Notes: generated from the letters alone by a model not told the origin. Shown: positions 33,808 to 42,805, numbered from the stretch's first letter. The stretch is DNA of 64,000 nt from Alistipes shahii WAL 8301 (GCF_025145845.1 NZ_CP102253.1:3162001-3226000), one strand, 5' to 3'. Translations and numbers: made by a program.

Positions 33808-34566
33808 CTACTTTTTCCACGCGAGCGACACCCACAGCGGACAGTGGTCCGAGGCGACGGTCGAGGTGTCCACCTGCCGCTCGGTGACGACGGCCGATTC
33901 GGGCAGTCCGCGGCCGAGGATGTAGTCGATGCGGATGGAGGGCTTGTCGGACGGGAAGGTCATCTGCGTGGTGTCCGAAAGGGGCCGGAATGTGCCGCCC
34001 AGCCCGTCGAGGACGGTTTTGGCGACCTTCATGTTGAAGTCCCCGGCCAGCAGCACCGGTTTGCGGCAGGTGTCGGTGACCGTGCGGATGATCGGCAGCG
34101 ACGCGCGCTGGTCCTCGGGCGTAAGCGAGAGGTGGGTGACGCAGACCACGTAGTCGGGAAACTCGGCGACGAACAGTACGCGGGACTCTTCGCGTCCCGG
34201 AAGCGGGATGCGGCGCACGGCGAGCGGTTCGTCGCGCGACAGCAGGCCGACGCCGTAGGCGCCGCCGTCGTAGTCGATGGCGCGGCAGAAACGGGCGTGC
34301 ATGCCCGTCATTTCACCCAGCTCCCCGGGGATGAAGCGTCCGGCCATGCGTCCGGTCACGCTGTCCAGTTCCTGAAGGGCCACGATGTCGGGGGCCGTGC
34401 GGTTGATGATCTCCGCCACGCGGCCGAGATCCTGAACATTGTCGATGCCGCGGCCGTTGCGGATGTTGTAACTCATAAATTTCAGGGTCGTCTGCCGCTG
34501 CGTGCAGGCGCCCAGCAGCAGGCCGCACACGGCGGCCGGCAGGAGAATGCGCAGAAAGGGTTTCAT
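33808..34566 (-). CDS. Endonuclease/exonuclease/phosphatase-fold lipoprotein
   Basis: 252 aa from ATG 34566 (MKPFLRILLP); the longer start at 34590 would put eight charged residues before the signal. The lipobox LLGAC gives lipidated Cys21. The EEP fold is shown by FMSYNIRNGRG (Asn), ALQELDS (metal-binding Glu), LLAGDFNMKV (Asp/Asn), RIDYILGRG and the terminal VASDHCPLWV (Asp-His). Substrates of this superfamily include DNA, phosphoinositides and sphingomyelin; a surface or periplasmic phosphodiesterase is all that can be said. Monocistronic. Confidence 0.88.
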   Translation of the reverse strand: MKPFLRILLPAAVCGLLLGACTQRQTTLKFMSYNIRNGRGIDNVQDLGRVAEIINRTAPDIVALQELDSVTGRMAGRFIPGELGEMTGMHARFCRAIDYDGGAYGVGLLSRDEPLAVRRIPLPGREESRVLFVAEFPDYVVCVTHLSLTPEDQRASLPIIRTVTDTCRKPVLLAGDFNMKVAKTVLDGLGGTFRPLSDTTQMTFPSDKPSIRIDYILGRGLPESAVVTERQVDTSTVASDHCPLWVSLAWKK

Positions 34567-34695
34567 GTCGGGAAAGTCAATTTTCCACAAAGATAAGGCA
34601 ACCTGCGCGAAAGATCAAATTTATTTCCTCCGGAAATGCGGGTTTAGCATCCGATTTGAAGCGGACGACGTGTGATTCCAAAATTTTCGCAGTCT

Positions 34696-35739
34696 ATGAA
34701 AACACCTTTCCTGACGATGCTGTGCGCCGCTGCGCTGGCCGTCTTCCCTCCGCAGGCCGAAGCCTGCACCCGCGCCGTTTACCTCGGACCCGACGGCATG
34801 ACCGTCACGGGCCGGACGATGGACTGGCGCGAAGATCCGCTCACCAACCTCTACATCTTCCCGCGGGGCGTCGTGCGTCGCGGTGCGAACACGGACAAGA
34901 CCGTCTTCTGGACCTCGAAATACGGGTCGCTCTCGGCCGCCGGTTACGACATCGGCATCACCGACGGCATGAACGAAGCCGGGCTGGTCGCCAACCTGCT
35001 GTTCCTGCCCGAGTCGGTCTACGAACGTCCCGGCGACACGCGCCCCGTCATGGGGTTGAGCGTCTGGACGCAGTATGTGCTCGACAATTTCGCCACCGTG
35101 GACGAGGCCGTGGCCGAACTTTCGAAGGAGAAGTTCCGCATCGACGCTCCCGACCTGCCCAACGGCGTGCAGTCGCGGCTCCACCTGGCGATTTCCGATC
35201 CTTCGGGCGACAGCGCGATCTTCGAGTATCGCGACGGCAAACTGGAAATCCACCACGGACGGCAGTGTCAGGTGATGACCAATTCGCCCTTTTACGACGA
35301 CCAGCTGGCGATTCTCGGCTACTGGCGGCAGATCGGCGGCCTGACGATGCTGCCGGGGACCAACCGCGCTTCGGACCGCTTCGTGCGGGCGTCGTTCTAC
35401 ATCGACGCCGTCGTGCAGACCTCCGACCCGAAGATCGCCGTGCCGGCCGTGATGTCGGTCATGCGCAACGTCTCGGTTCCCTACGGCATCTCCACGCCCG
35501 ACAAGCCGCACATCGCCTCGACGCGCTGGCGCACGGTCTGCGACCAGAAGAACCGGGTCTACTATTTCGAACCGACGCTGGCCATGGAGACCTTTTGGGT
35601 CGACCTGGCGGCGATCGACTTTTCGGTGGGCAGCGGCGAGCGCACCCTCACGCTTGCCGGCGGGCAGACCTATGCGGGCGACGCCACGGCGAAATTCCGG
35701 AAATCGGCCAAGCCCTTCGTCTTTCTTTTCGGAGTTTAA
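34696..35739 (+). CDS. Choloylglycine hydrolase / penicillin V acylase-family Ntn hydrolase
   Basis: 347 aa from ATG 34696. The signal peptide ends AEA and the next residue is Cys24 (CTRAVYLGPDGMTVTGRTMD), so export would expose the catalytic N-terminal Cys. Other family residues are visible: Arg in GRTMDWRED, Asp/Asn in GITDGMNEAGL, Asn in the QVMTNSPFYDDQL region, and Arg in ASTRWRTVCDQ. Members hydrolyse bile-salt amides, penicillin V, N-acyl homoserine lactones or other linear amides. The signal peptide makes it a periplasmic member, not a typical cytoplasmic bile salt hydrolase. Substrate unknown. Confidence 0.9.
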   Translation: MKTPFLTMLCAAALAVFPPQAEACTRAVYLGPDGMTVTGRTMDWREDPLTNLYIFPRGVVRRGANTDKTVFWTSKYGSLSAAGYDIGITDGMNEAGLVANLLFLPESVYERPGDTRPVMGLSVWTQYVLDNFATVDEAVAELSKEKFRIDAPDLPNGVQSRLHLAISDPSGDSAIFEYRDGKLEIHHGRQCQVMTNSPFYDDQLAILGYWRQIGGLTMLPGTNRASDRFVRASFYIDAVVQTSDPKIAVPAVMSVMRNVSVPYGISTPDKPHIASTRWRTVCDQKNRVYYFEPTLAMETFWVDLAAIDFSVGSGERTLTLAGGQTYAGDATAKFRKSAKPFVFLFGV

Positions 35740-35811
35740 GGGGAACGTAAATGCGCAATGCGCAATTTCGGCTTCGCTGAAACAATTGCACGATATTTAC
35801 GTCAGCAAACT

Positions 35812-35879
35812 AAATAATTGTGAATTATGAATTGTGAATTATGAATTGTGAATTATGAATTGTGAATTGTGAATTGTTC
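35812..35879. repeat. AT-rich short tandem repeats
   Basis: Five or six imperfect copies of TGAATTATGAATTG / TGAATTGTGAATTG fill the gap before the stop of the PagL-like gene. Similar strings occur once or twice elsewhere in host gaps (22378-22404, 41730-41755). Probably slippage-grown filler; no gene. Confidence 0.7.
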
Positions 35880-37326
35880 AGCGGTGCCGCGGGTATTTGT
35901 TGTTGAACCGGTATCCGACGCCCAGCATCAGGAAGTTGGGCATGTGGAAATCGCGGAGACTGTAACCGATGTGGACGTAGGAACTGCGCGTCACGGCCAC
36001 CTTCAGGGTAAGCATCTGGTAGAAGGCCTTTAGGTCGCCGCCCTTGTGCAGGAAGTTGGTTCCCAGACCGACCCCGATGTTGAAATAGGGCATCACGAAC
36101 TCGGCGCGGGCCGAGACGCCGAGCGCCAGCTGCCTGTCGACGCCGGGTTTCTCCACCGTCAGGTCGGCGCTGCTGCCCATCTCCACGATCTGGTCGGCGA
36201 TGGCTACGTTGGCGCTGCTGTCGTACACGCCGTCGAGCGACACGCCTGCACGGAACTTGTAGCCGAAGTTATACATCGAGGCGAAGTTGAATCCCAGAAC
36301 CGTGTAGGCATCCGGCGCGGCATACTGCTTGTCGCCCACTTCGATGCCTTTGCGCCGCCACGAGCCGAAGAACGTGAGGTCGTAGCTGAAATGGCGCGGG
36401 AATGCGGGGCAGACCGTCCGCGGGGCCATTTCGGACGACTTCCGTCCGAAATTGTAGGTCAGGCCCGCGCGCAGTCCAACGGCGTTGAGTCCCGCGTTGG
36501 GGAATTTGGTGTTGCCGTTGGAGAAGTGCGTGAGGCTCAGGCCCGCCGTGAAGTCCACCTCGCGCGTGACGCGCCAGTTGAGGAAGAAATCGGCGTTGAG
36601 ATAGGCGTTCATCTTCGAACCCATCATCTTGTTGAGGGGGTTCACGGCGTCGTCGTAGGGTTTCCATCCGAACGAGAGGCCGAAATTCCATTCGTAGTTG
36701 AACGACAGCCGCGGGCTGATCCGTGCGATGCGCGCGCCCTGGAACAGGTAGACGGCGATCGGGTTTCCGAGTTCGTCGGGGTTTCCGAAGTCGTAGTAAG
36801 CGGCCCCGATGCCCTGATAGGCGCCGCCGTAAATTTGGTCGGGGATTGATCCGGGGCGGAACTGGAACGAGTAGCGGAGGTGTCCCGAGAGGGAGAGGTC
36901 GATGGGCTGTCCGGCGCGGTTCTCGCCTTCGACGAAGGGGTTGGTCGGGAAGATGTATTCGGGGCGGAACTCCGCGCCGATGCGGTGCATGAAACGACGC
37001 CCGGAAGCGGTCGTATCGCGGGTCGGGACGATTGATCCGTCGGCGTAGCGGGTGGCTGACGCCCGCCCGGAACTGTGGGGTTGCGTCGCCGTCCGCCGCC
37101 CATGGAGGTATCCGGCTCGGTATCCCGCCTCGTATCCGGCTTTGTAGCTTGCGCGGCAGTCGTTGTCCCAGCCTTTGGGGATCGCTGCGCTGTCCGCCGC
37201 AATCACTTCGGCCGCCGATTTTTCCATTCGCTCCGAACGCGGTTCCGAAGCCTGTGCCGGGCTGTTCAGAAACAACATGCCGAAGAGCGTATATTTCAGA
37301 ATCGGGGCCCGCAAGGCAAATTTCAT
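35878..37326 (-). CDS. PagL-like acyloxyacyl hydrolase, outer-membrane beta-barrel
   Basis: 482 aa. Signal peptide (YTLFGMLFLNSPAQA), a charged region with GYEAGYRAGYLHG repeats (~62-76), then an antiparallel barrel of alternating aromatic strands ending in aromatic residues (MLGVGYRF). The motif LTHFSNGNTKFPNAGLN (His267, Ser269, Asn270) matches the catalytic His-Ser of lipid A 3-O-deacylase PagL. It would trim an acyl chain from lipid A in the outer membrane. The barrel is longer than classical PagL (~150-190 aa), so part of it may have another role. Monocistronic. Confidence 0.75.
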   Translation of the reverse strand: MKFALRAPILKYTLFGMLFLNSPAQASEPRSERMEKSAAEVIAADSAAIPKGWDNDCRASYKAGYEAGYRAGYLHGRRTATQPHSSGRASATRYADGSIVPTRDTTASGRRFMHRIGAEFRPEYIFPTNPFVEGENRAGQPIDLSLSGHLRYSFQFRPGSIPDQIYGGAYQGIGAAYYDFGNPDELGNPIAVYLFQGARIARISPRLSFNYEWNFGLSFGWKPYDDAVNPLNKMMGSKMNAYLNADFFLNWRVTREVDFTAGLSLTHFSNGNTKFPNAGLNAVGLRAGLTYNFGRKSSEMAPRTVCPAFPRHFSYDLTFFGSWRRKGIEVGDKQYAAPDAYTVLGFNFASMYNFGYKFRAGVSLDGVYDSSANVAIADQIVEMGSSADLTVEKPGVDRQLALGVSARAEFVMPYFNIGVGLGTNFLHKGGDLKAFYQMLTLKVAVTRSSYVHIGYSLRDFHMPNFLMLGVGYRFNNKYPRHR

Positions 37327-37633
37327 AGCAGGGTAGAAGTTCGAAAGTTTCGGCGAATATACAAATTTTCCCCGGAATCGAGACCGTTTCGGCCGGAATT
37401 GTCGCGAAGTTTTTTATCTATTATGTGAAATAGCGGATTGTTTTTAGTTGAAATGTGTAATTGAATATTTATATTTGTATAAGCGCCTGTACGGGTTTTG
37501 ATGATCCAACTGGAGACCGGGAGGGAGACGGCGAGCCTGACATCCCGCTAACAGTTATTCTTACAGAAGATAAATATGCTGTATGTATCGGCGTGGGTGT
37601 CGCTTCATACAGTGCGAAATATCGGGAAGCAAG
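37327..37633. other. Divergent non-coding region
   Basis: AT-rich spacer between divergent genes. It carries a good rightward promoter (37447-37477) and then a leader of about 150 nt before the ATG at 37634. No further gene seen. Confidence 0.6.
37447..37477 (+). promoter_or_regulatory. Promoter of the small membrane-protein gene
   Basis: -33 GTTG (37447-37450), 19-nt spacer and -7 TATATTTG (37470-37477). Start site near 37484. Confidence 0.65.
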
Positions 37634-37972
37634 ATGAAAGAGACGGATACTATGCAGTCGTATAAATATCTGCAAGCCATTTTTGGGGACAAGTGGGTCG
37701 ATTGGGGCGTGAGCGTCGGGTTTCTCCTGCTCATCGCGAGTTGGTTCGTTCCGCGGAATACGGCGGATTTCTTGGTTGATTTCATCGTTACGGGACTTAT
37801 GCTGGTTGTGGCGATCCGGATCGGCTGTGTGATCGTCCGTGTCCGCCGGGGTGATGAATTGTCGCGGGAGTCCGCCCGGTCGGTTCGTTTCCGGGAGGTG
37901 ATAGGCAATGTCGTCTTTCTCTCGTTTTTCGTCATTGCATTACTGCTGATTGCCTGGCGTTATTTGCGGTAG
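37634..37972 (+). CDS. Small integral membrane protein, 112 aa
   Basis: Start ATG 37634 (MKETDTMQSYKYLQ); an ATG six codons later is possible. Two or three membrane helices are visible (VSVGFLLLIASWFVP, FLVDFIVTGLMLVVAI, VVFLSFFVIALLLIAW) separated by a basic loop (VRVRRGDELSRESARSVRFR). Family not recognised. The codon use is host-like. Transcribed alone, ending at the strong terminator at 37993. Confidence 0.65.
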   Translation: MKETDTMQSYKYLQAIFGDKWVDWGVSVGFLLLIASWFVPRNTADFLVDFIVTGLMLVVAIRIGCVIVRVRRGDELSRESARSVRFREVIGNVVFLSFFVIALLLIAWRYLR

Positions 37973-37992
37973 CGATCCGGCCGAATGCCACT

Positions 37993-38024
37993 AAAAAATC
38001 CACCTTGGGAGAGGTGGATTTTTT
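37993..38024. terminator. Bidirectional terminator
   Basis: A perfect 13-bp stem AAAAAATCCACCT / AGGTGGATTTTTT with a 6-nt loop between two convergent genes. Confidence 0.92.
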
Positions 38025-38040
38025 AGGTGGCGGAATATGC

Positions 38041-38105
38041 GGCTTAATACCCGAGTATGCGCAGCATCGAGCGGTAGGACTGCTCCCTGGCGCACAGGTC
38101 GCCCG
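38041..38105 (-). pseudogene. Duplicated 3' tail of the decarboxylase gene
   Basis: A 39-bp stretch (38048-38086) is identical to 38192-38230 at the end of the decarboxylase gene, and similarity extends to about 38100. On the minus strand it encodes CAREQSYRSMLRILGY and a stop, against LFAKEQSYRSMLRILGY in the intact gene. The 90-100 bp between the copies contains CCCCCTTCTCAAAGGGGG, a GGGGATT-rich repeat-like sequence. A remnant of a duplication or of an insertion event. Confidence 0.8.
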
Positions 38106-38187
38106 GAGCAAGTCCCCCTTCTCAAAGGGGGATTTAGGGGGATTGTCTGTGCGGTGTATTGCACGTGCCCCGTCGGGGCGTTCGGAT

Positions 38188-39582
38188 TTAGTACCCGAGT
38201 ATGCGCAGCATCGAGCGGTAGGACTGCTCCTTGGCGAACAGGCGCGTGTAATACTCGTTGTCCGACTTGTCGCGGTCGATGATCACGTGCTTGGGTGCGG
38301 GGATCAGGCAGTGCTGGATGCCGCCGAAGCCGCCGAGCGACTCCTGGTAGGCTCCCGTGTGGAAAAATCCGATGTACTGCGTGTTGCCCGCTTCGAGTTT
38401 GGGCAGGAAGATGGCGCTGGTGTGGCACTCCGAGTTGTAGAAGTCCTCGCTGTCGCAGGTCAGCCCGCCGAGCAGCACGCGCTGGTATTCCTTGTCCCAG
38501 TTGTTCACGGCCAGCATGATGTAACGCTGGTTGATGCCCCACGTGTCGGGCAGGGTGGTGATGAACGACGAGTCGATCATGTACCAGTTCTCGCGGTCGT
38601 TCTGCTGTTTCTGGTTGACGATCGAGTAGAGCACCGCGCCGCTTTCGCCCACGGTGAACGAACCGAATTCGGTGAAAATGTTGGGTTCCTCGACGCCGTT
38701 GCGCTGGCAGATGTTCTTGATCTGCGCCACGATCTCCTCGGTGAGGTACTCGTAGTCGTATTCGAAGTTGAGCGAGTTCTTGATCGGGAAACCGCCGCCG
38801 ACGTTGAGGCTGTCCAGCTCGGGACAGATGGCCTTCAGCTCGCAGTAGACGTTCATGCACTTCGACAGCTCGTTCCAGTAGTAGGCCGTGTCCTTGATGC
38901 CGGTGTTGATGAAGAAATGCAGCATCTTGAGCTGGAATTTCTTGCTGTTGCGGAGTTTTGCCTTGTAGAAATCGACGATGTCGTTGTAGCGGATTCCCAG
39001 CCGCGAGGTGTAGAAGTCGAACTTGGGTTCCTCCTCGCAGGCGATGCGGATGCCGACCTTGCACTTCTTGGTGAACGAGTCCTCGAACAGCTCCAGCTCC
39101 TCCTTGTTGTCCAGCACGGGGATCGTGTTCGAGAAACCGTCGTTGACGAGCTGGGCGATATTCTCGACGTACTGCGGGCGTTTGAAACCGTTGCAGATGA
39201 TGTAGCGGTCCTTGTCGATGATGCCGCCGTCGTAGAGGGCGTTGATGATGTGGATGTCGTAGGCCGACGAGGTTTCCAGATGGATGTCGTTCTTCATGGC
39301 CTCTTCCAGCACGAACGAGAAGTGGCTCGACTTGGTGCAGTAGCAATAGTTGTACGAACCCTTGTAGTCGACCTTCGCCATCGCCACGTTGAACATGCGC
39401 TTGGCGCGGTTGATCTGCTGGGAGATCTTCGGCAGGTAGGTGATTTTGAGCGGAGTTCCGTACTGTTTGATCAGTTCCATCAGCGGAATGTCGTGGAAAT
39501 TCAGCTCGTTGTCCTCGACGGAGAACTCATCCTGCGGGAAATCGAACGATTGTTCGATCAGGTCGATGTACTTGTCTTTCAT
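38188..39582 (-). CDS. PLP-dependent arginine/diaminopimelate-type decarboxylase
   Basis: 464 aa from ATG 39582 (MKDKYIDLIEQSF). The alanine-racemase-like barrel carries the PLP lysine Lys84 in YCYCTKSSHF, a glycine loop LNVGGGFPIKN for the PLP phosphate, and in the C-terminal barrel GGLTCDSEDFYN, the CxSxD motif of fold-III decarboxylases. Bacteroidota homologues of this size are usually annotated as biosynthetic arginine decarboxylase (polyamine synthesis); diaminopimelate or carboxynorspermidine decarboxylase are alternatives. Cytoplasmic. Its 3' end is duplicated downstream. Confidence 0.82.
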   Translation of the reverse strand: MKDKYIDLIEQSFDFPQDEFSVEDNELNFHDIPLMELIKQYGTPLKITYLPKISQQINRAKRMFNVAMAKVDYKGSYNYCYCTKSSHFSFVLEEAMKNDIHLETSSAYDIHIINALYDGGIIDKDRYIICNGFKRPQYVENIAQLVNDGFSNTIPVLDNKEELELFEDSFTKKCKVGIRIACEEEPKFDFYTSRLGIRYNDIVDFYKAKLRNSKKFQLKMLHFFINTGIKDTAYYWNELSKCMNVYCELKAICPELDSLNVGGGFPIKNSLNFEYDYEYLTEEIVAQIKNICQRNGVEEPNIFTEFGSFTVGESGAVLYSIVNQKQQNDRENWYMIDSSFITTLPDTWGINQRYIMLAVNNWDKEYQRVLLGGLTCDSEDFYNSECHTSAIFLPKLEAGNTQYIGFFHTGAYQESLGGFGGIQHCLIPAPKHVIIDRDKSDNEYYTRLFAKEQSYRSMLRILGY

Positions 39583-39743
39583 GGCTCGTTCGGTAAAGTT
39601 TTTACAATCCGGCCCGGTTACTTTGCAATTTTCGGGCGAAAGTAGCTCGCCCGGATTTTGGAAAAAATCGGGATGCAAAATAGGCGAATATTTTTCGGAT
39701 AACCAACACTTTGCCCGATTATTTTGAAAAAGCCCTCCGGAAT

Positions 39744-39775
39744 ATTGCTTTTTCCGCTGAAAAAGGGTAATTTTG
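39744..39775 (+). promoter_or_regulatory. Promoter of the HU-CCDC81-like operon
   Basis: -33 ATTG (39744-39747), 20-nt spacer, -7 TAATTTTG (39768-39775). The start site near 39782 lies after the upstream ATG at 39724, which favours the GTG at 39802 as the start codon. Confidence 0.65.
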
Positions 39776-39801
39776 AACCCGGATTTAAAGGATTTTCAAC
39801 C

Positions 39802-40503
39802 GTGCTGATTCATACCCTGATACAATATCTGGAGTCGCACAGGCGGCTCGTCGTACCCCAACTCGGAACGTTCATCGTCAAGGAGCCGGGCCGGAGCGTC
39901 GTCTTTTCGGAACTGCTCAAGCGCGACGACGGCGTGCTGCGGGGGCTTCTCCGCGCCGAGGGGATGGGCGAACTGGAGGCCGCGGGCGAGATCGACCGCT
40001 TCGTTTTCGAGATCCGCCACGCCGTGGAGCATGGCTCGGAGTACCGCCTGGAGGGCTTCGGGGTGATGAAACCCGGTCCCAATGCGACCATCGCCTTCGT
40101 CTACGAGCCGCAACCCGCGTCGGAATCCCCCGCGCAAGAACCGGCTGCCGGGAAACGTCAGCCGCTGCAACCCGAGAAGGTGGCCGAGGCCGTCAAGACG
40201 GCTTTCACGGAGCCGCGCGTGTCGACTTCGGCGAAGATGAATCCCGATCCTTCGGTGCGGGGGCTGCGCTATGGCAAGCCGCCGAAGAACACCGATGCCT
40301 ACCGCTACGTCGACCGCGTGCCGCGCCGCCGCGCCGACCGGTTCATCTGGATCGCCGTGATCGCCGCCCTGCTGGCCGTGGCGGCCATCGCCTTCGGACT
40401 TTGGCGCGACGCCCGGGAGAAGCAGGCCGAAAACGAATACATCGAACTTCCGCAGGCGGCGGAACTCCCGTCCGCCGCGTCCCAACCCGAACAACTCGAA
40501 TAA
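39802..40503 (+). CDS. HU-CCDC81-like domain protein with one membrane helix
   Basis: 233 aa using GTG 39802 (VLIHTLIQYLESHRRLVVPQ), chosen because the predicted promoter lies between this codon and the ATG at 39724. The N-terminal ~115 residues (PQLGTFIVKEPGRSVVFSEL, EYRLEGFGVMKPGPNATIAF) match the bacterial HU-CCDC81 type, HU-like folds fused to membrane anchors. A Pro/Ala/Glu linker leads to one transmembrane helix (FIWIAVIAALLAVAAIAFGL) and an acidic tail. The HU-like domain is on the cytoplasmic side if the helix is oriented N-in. It stops directly before the sigma-54 activator start. Confidence 0.75.
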   Translation: MLIHTLIQYLESHRRLVVPQLGTFIVKEPGRSVVFSELLKRDDGVLRGLLRAEGMGELEAAGEIDRFVFEIRHAVEHGSEYRLEGFGVMKPGPNATIAFVYEPQPASESPAQEPAAGKRQPLQPEKVAEAVKTAFTEPRVSTSAKMNPDPSVRGLRYGKPPKNTDAYRYVDRVPRRRADRFIWIAVIAALLAVAAIAFGLWRDAREKQAENEYIELPQAAELPSAASQPEQLE

Positions 40504-41727
40504 ATGACAGAGATCACCACCGTAAAACAACGCTTCGGCATCATCGGCAACTCCCCGCTTCTGGACAGGGCGCTGGAGGTGGCCCTGCGTGTGGCCCCTA
40601 CCGACCTGACGGTGCTCGTTACGGGCGAGAGCGGTGTGGGCAAGGAGTTTTTCCCGCAGGTTATCCACGCCTATTCCGCGCGCAAGCACAGCAAATACAT
40701 CGCCGTCAACTGCGCGGCGATTCCCGAGGGTACGATCGACTCCGAACTGTTCGGCCACGAGAAAGGCTCCTTTACCGGCGCCGTGGAGGCCCGCAAGGGG
40801 TATTTCGAGGAGGCTGACGGCGGTACGATCTTCCTGGACGAGGTGGCCGAACTGCCGCATCCGACGCAGGCGCGCCTGCTGCGCGTGCTTCAGACGGGCG
40901 AGTATATCCGCGTCGGTTCGTCGAAGGTGCAGAAGACCAACGTCCGCGTGGTCGCCGCCACGAACATGAACCTCCAGGAGGCCATCGCCCAGGGGCGTTT
41001 CCGCGAGGACCTTTACTACCGTCTGGGGACGGTCCCCATCACGGTTCCTTCGCTGCGCGAACGCCCGGAGGACATTCCGCTGCTGTTCCGCAAGTTCGCC
41101 GCCGACGTGGCCGTGCAGTACCGCATGCCCGCCGTGACGCTCGACGATGCGGCGCGCGAGATGCTGAAGAACTACTACTGGCGGGGCAACATCCGCCAGC
41201 TGAAGAACGTCGCCGAGCAGATTTCGGCCATCGAGCAGACCCGGGTGATCACCTCCGAGGTGCTGGCGAAATACCTGCCCCCGCAGGGCGGGGGCGCGCC
41301 GATGGCCGCCGGGACGATGCGCATGGACGACACGATGTCGACCGAGCGCGAACTGCTCTACAAGGTGCTGTTCGACATGCGCGCCGACATCAACGACCTC
41401 AAGCGGATGATCTCCGAACTGATGAAGGGCGGCGTGCCGTGCCCCGAGCCGGTCCGTGACGTCAAGGCCCTGCTGCCGACCACGGCGCAGAGCAGCTACG
41501 TTCCGGCCGTCGCTTCCTATCCCCAGCCTCCGGTCTATGCCGAGAGCGAGGAGGTGACCGACGAGCCGCCCCGCGAGATGACCAAGGCCGACATGCAGCG
41601 CGAGCAGATCATCCGTGCCCTGCGCCGCAACAACGGCCGCCGCCGCGAGGCCGCTGCCGAACTTTTCATGTCGGAGCGCACACTATACCGCAAGATAAAG
41701 GAGTTAGGAATTGAAGACAATTCCTGA
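40504..41727 (+). CDS. Sigma-54-dependent transcription activator without receiver
   Basis: 407-aa AAA+ activator. Walker A GESGVGKE (41-48), the sigma-54 contact loop GSFTGA (88-93; most have GAFTGA), Walker B GGTIFLDEVAEL (~105-116), sensor regions VVAATNMNLQ and RFREDLYYRLG, and a C-terminal Fis-type HTH (NNGRRREAAAELFMSERTLY). No N-terminal receiver or GAF domain is present, so activity is likely set by expression or partners. It begins right after the HU-CCDC81-like gene and is followed by lptE. In Bacteroidota this gene is commonly beside lptE/secG. Confidence 0.93.
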   Translation: MTEITTVKQRFGIIGNSPLLDRALEVALRVAPTDLTVLVTGESGVGKEFFPQVIHAYSARKHSKYIAVNCAAIPEGTIDSELFGHEKGSFTGAVEARKGYFEEADGGTIFLDEVAELPHPTQARLLRVLQTGEYIRVGSSKVQKTNVRVVAATNMNLQEAIAQGRFREDLYYRLGTVPITVPSLRERPEDIPLLFRKFAADVAVQYRMPAVTLDDAAREMLKNYYWRGNIRQLKNVAEQISAIEQTRVITSEVLAKYLPPQGGGAPMAAGTMRMDDTMSTERELLYKVLFDMRADINDLKRMISELMKGGVPCPEPVRDVKALLPTTAQSSYVPAVASYPQPPVYAESEEVTDEPPREMTKADMQREQIIRALRRNNGRRREAAAELFMSERTLYRKIKELGIEDNS

Positions 41728-41755
41728 CTCCAATTAAAAATTAAGAATTAAAAGA

Positions 41756-42292
41756 ATGCGCAGATTCCGAGATAATTTTTCATTTTTCATTTTCCGTTTT
41801 TCATTGCTGGCTATCGCCGCGGTGATGACCGGCTGCGGCGTGTCCATCAAATACTCGCTGTCGGGCGCCTCGATTCCGCCCGACGCCAAGACCTTTTCGG
41901 TGGCCTACTTCCCCAACAACGCCACGATGGTGTCGCCGATTTTGAGTTCCACGCTCACCGAGGCGCTGGTCGACATGTTCACGCGCCGCACGCGCCTGAT
42001 GCAGGTCGACGAGGGCGGCGACTTCGCCTTCGAGGGCGAGATCGTCAACTATACCTCGACGACGGCTTCGGTTTCGAGTGACGACTACGCCCTGCTCAAC
42101 CGCCTGACGATCACCGTCAAGGTGCGCTTCACCAATGCCCTCGACGAGAAGATGTCGTTCAACCGCACTTTCCAGGCCTACGAGGACTACGACTCCACGA
42201 AACTGCTTACGGAGGTCGAAGGCGAGTTGATCCCCCAGATCGTCGACAAGATCGTGACCGACATTTTCCAGGCCGCGGCCTCCAACTGGTAA
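41756..42292 (+). CDS. lptE: LPS-assembly lipoprotein LptE
   Basis: 178 aa. Signal peptide with lipobox MTGC (Cys27), then GVSIKYSLSGASIPPDAKTF, FSVAYFPNNATMVSPILSS and TEALVDMFTRRTRLMQVDEG, the pattern of Bacteroidota LptE. The product plugs the LptD barrel and helps place LPS in the outer membrane. It lies 28 nt after the activator, with an AT-rich spacer like those at 22378 and 35812, and 12 nt before the 164-aa gene. Confidence 0.85.
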   Translation: MRRFRDNFSFFIFRFSLLAIAAVMTGCGVSIKYSLSGASIPPDAKTFSVAYFPNNATMVSPILSSTLTEALVDMFTRRTRLMQVDEGGDFAFEGEIVNYTSTTASVSSDDYALLNRLTITVKVRFTNALDEKMSFNRTFQAYEDYDSTKLLTEVEGELIPQIVDKIVTDIFQAAASNW

Positions 42293-42304
42293 TTCCGACG
42301 CGCG

Positions 42305-42799
42305 ATGTCCGACCTAAAAACATACTTTGCGGCGCCCGGCCGGGCGGAGACGCCTTCCGCTGCCGAAGCCGGGGACCTTGCGGTGCGCTTCCCGTGGTTC
42401 CTTCCGGGGCGTATCCTGCGCGAGACGCTTACGGGCGAATCCGATCCGCGGGTGGCGCTGACGGCCCCGTGGCGGGCCGAGAGTTCGCTGCGCAGGGCCG
42501 CCGTCGACGCCTCGGCGCTCACGCAGCTCTCCTCGGAGGAGATCATCGACCGTTTCCTTCAGGAAGAGGACCTGCGCATCGTCGCCGGCGAGGGCGAACC
42601 CGAGGAGGAGGTCGTTCTGCAGCCCGAACTGGACGACGACGACGAGGTGGTCACCGAGGAGCTGGCCGAAATCTATCTCACTCAAGGCCTTCGGGACAAG
42701 TCCGTGGCGATTTATCGCAAATTAAGTTTGCGAAATCCCGAAAAAAGTGTTTACTTTGCCGAACTTATTGGCAAAATAGAAAACAATATTAAAATTTAA
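42305..42799 (+). CDS. Hypothetical protein between lptE and secG, 164 aa
   Basis: Not assigned to a family. An N-terminal region with FPWFLPGRILRETLTGE, an acidic middle (EEEVVLQPELDDDDEVVTEE) and a C-terminal TPR-like helix pair (LAEIYLTQGLRDKSVAIYRK, EKSVYFAELIGKIENN). No signal peptide. The same position between lptE and secG is common in Bacteroidota, suggesting an envelope-related role. Confidence 0.7.
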   Translation: MSDLKTYFAAPGRAETPSAAEAGDLAVRFPWFLPGRILRETLTGESDPRVALTAPWRAESSLRRAAVDASALTQLSSEEIIDRFLQEEDLRIVAGEGEPEEEVVLQPELDDDDEVVTEELAEIYLTQGLRDKSVAIYRKLSLRNPEKSVYFAELIGKIENNIKI

Positions 42800-42805
42800 G
42801 GTAAT

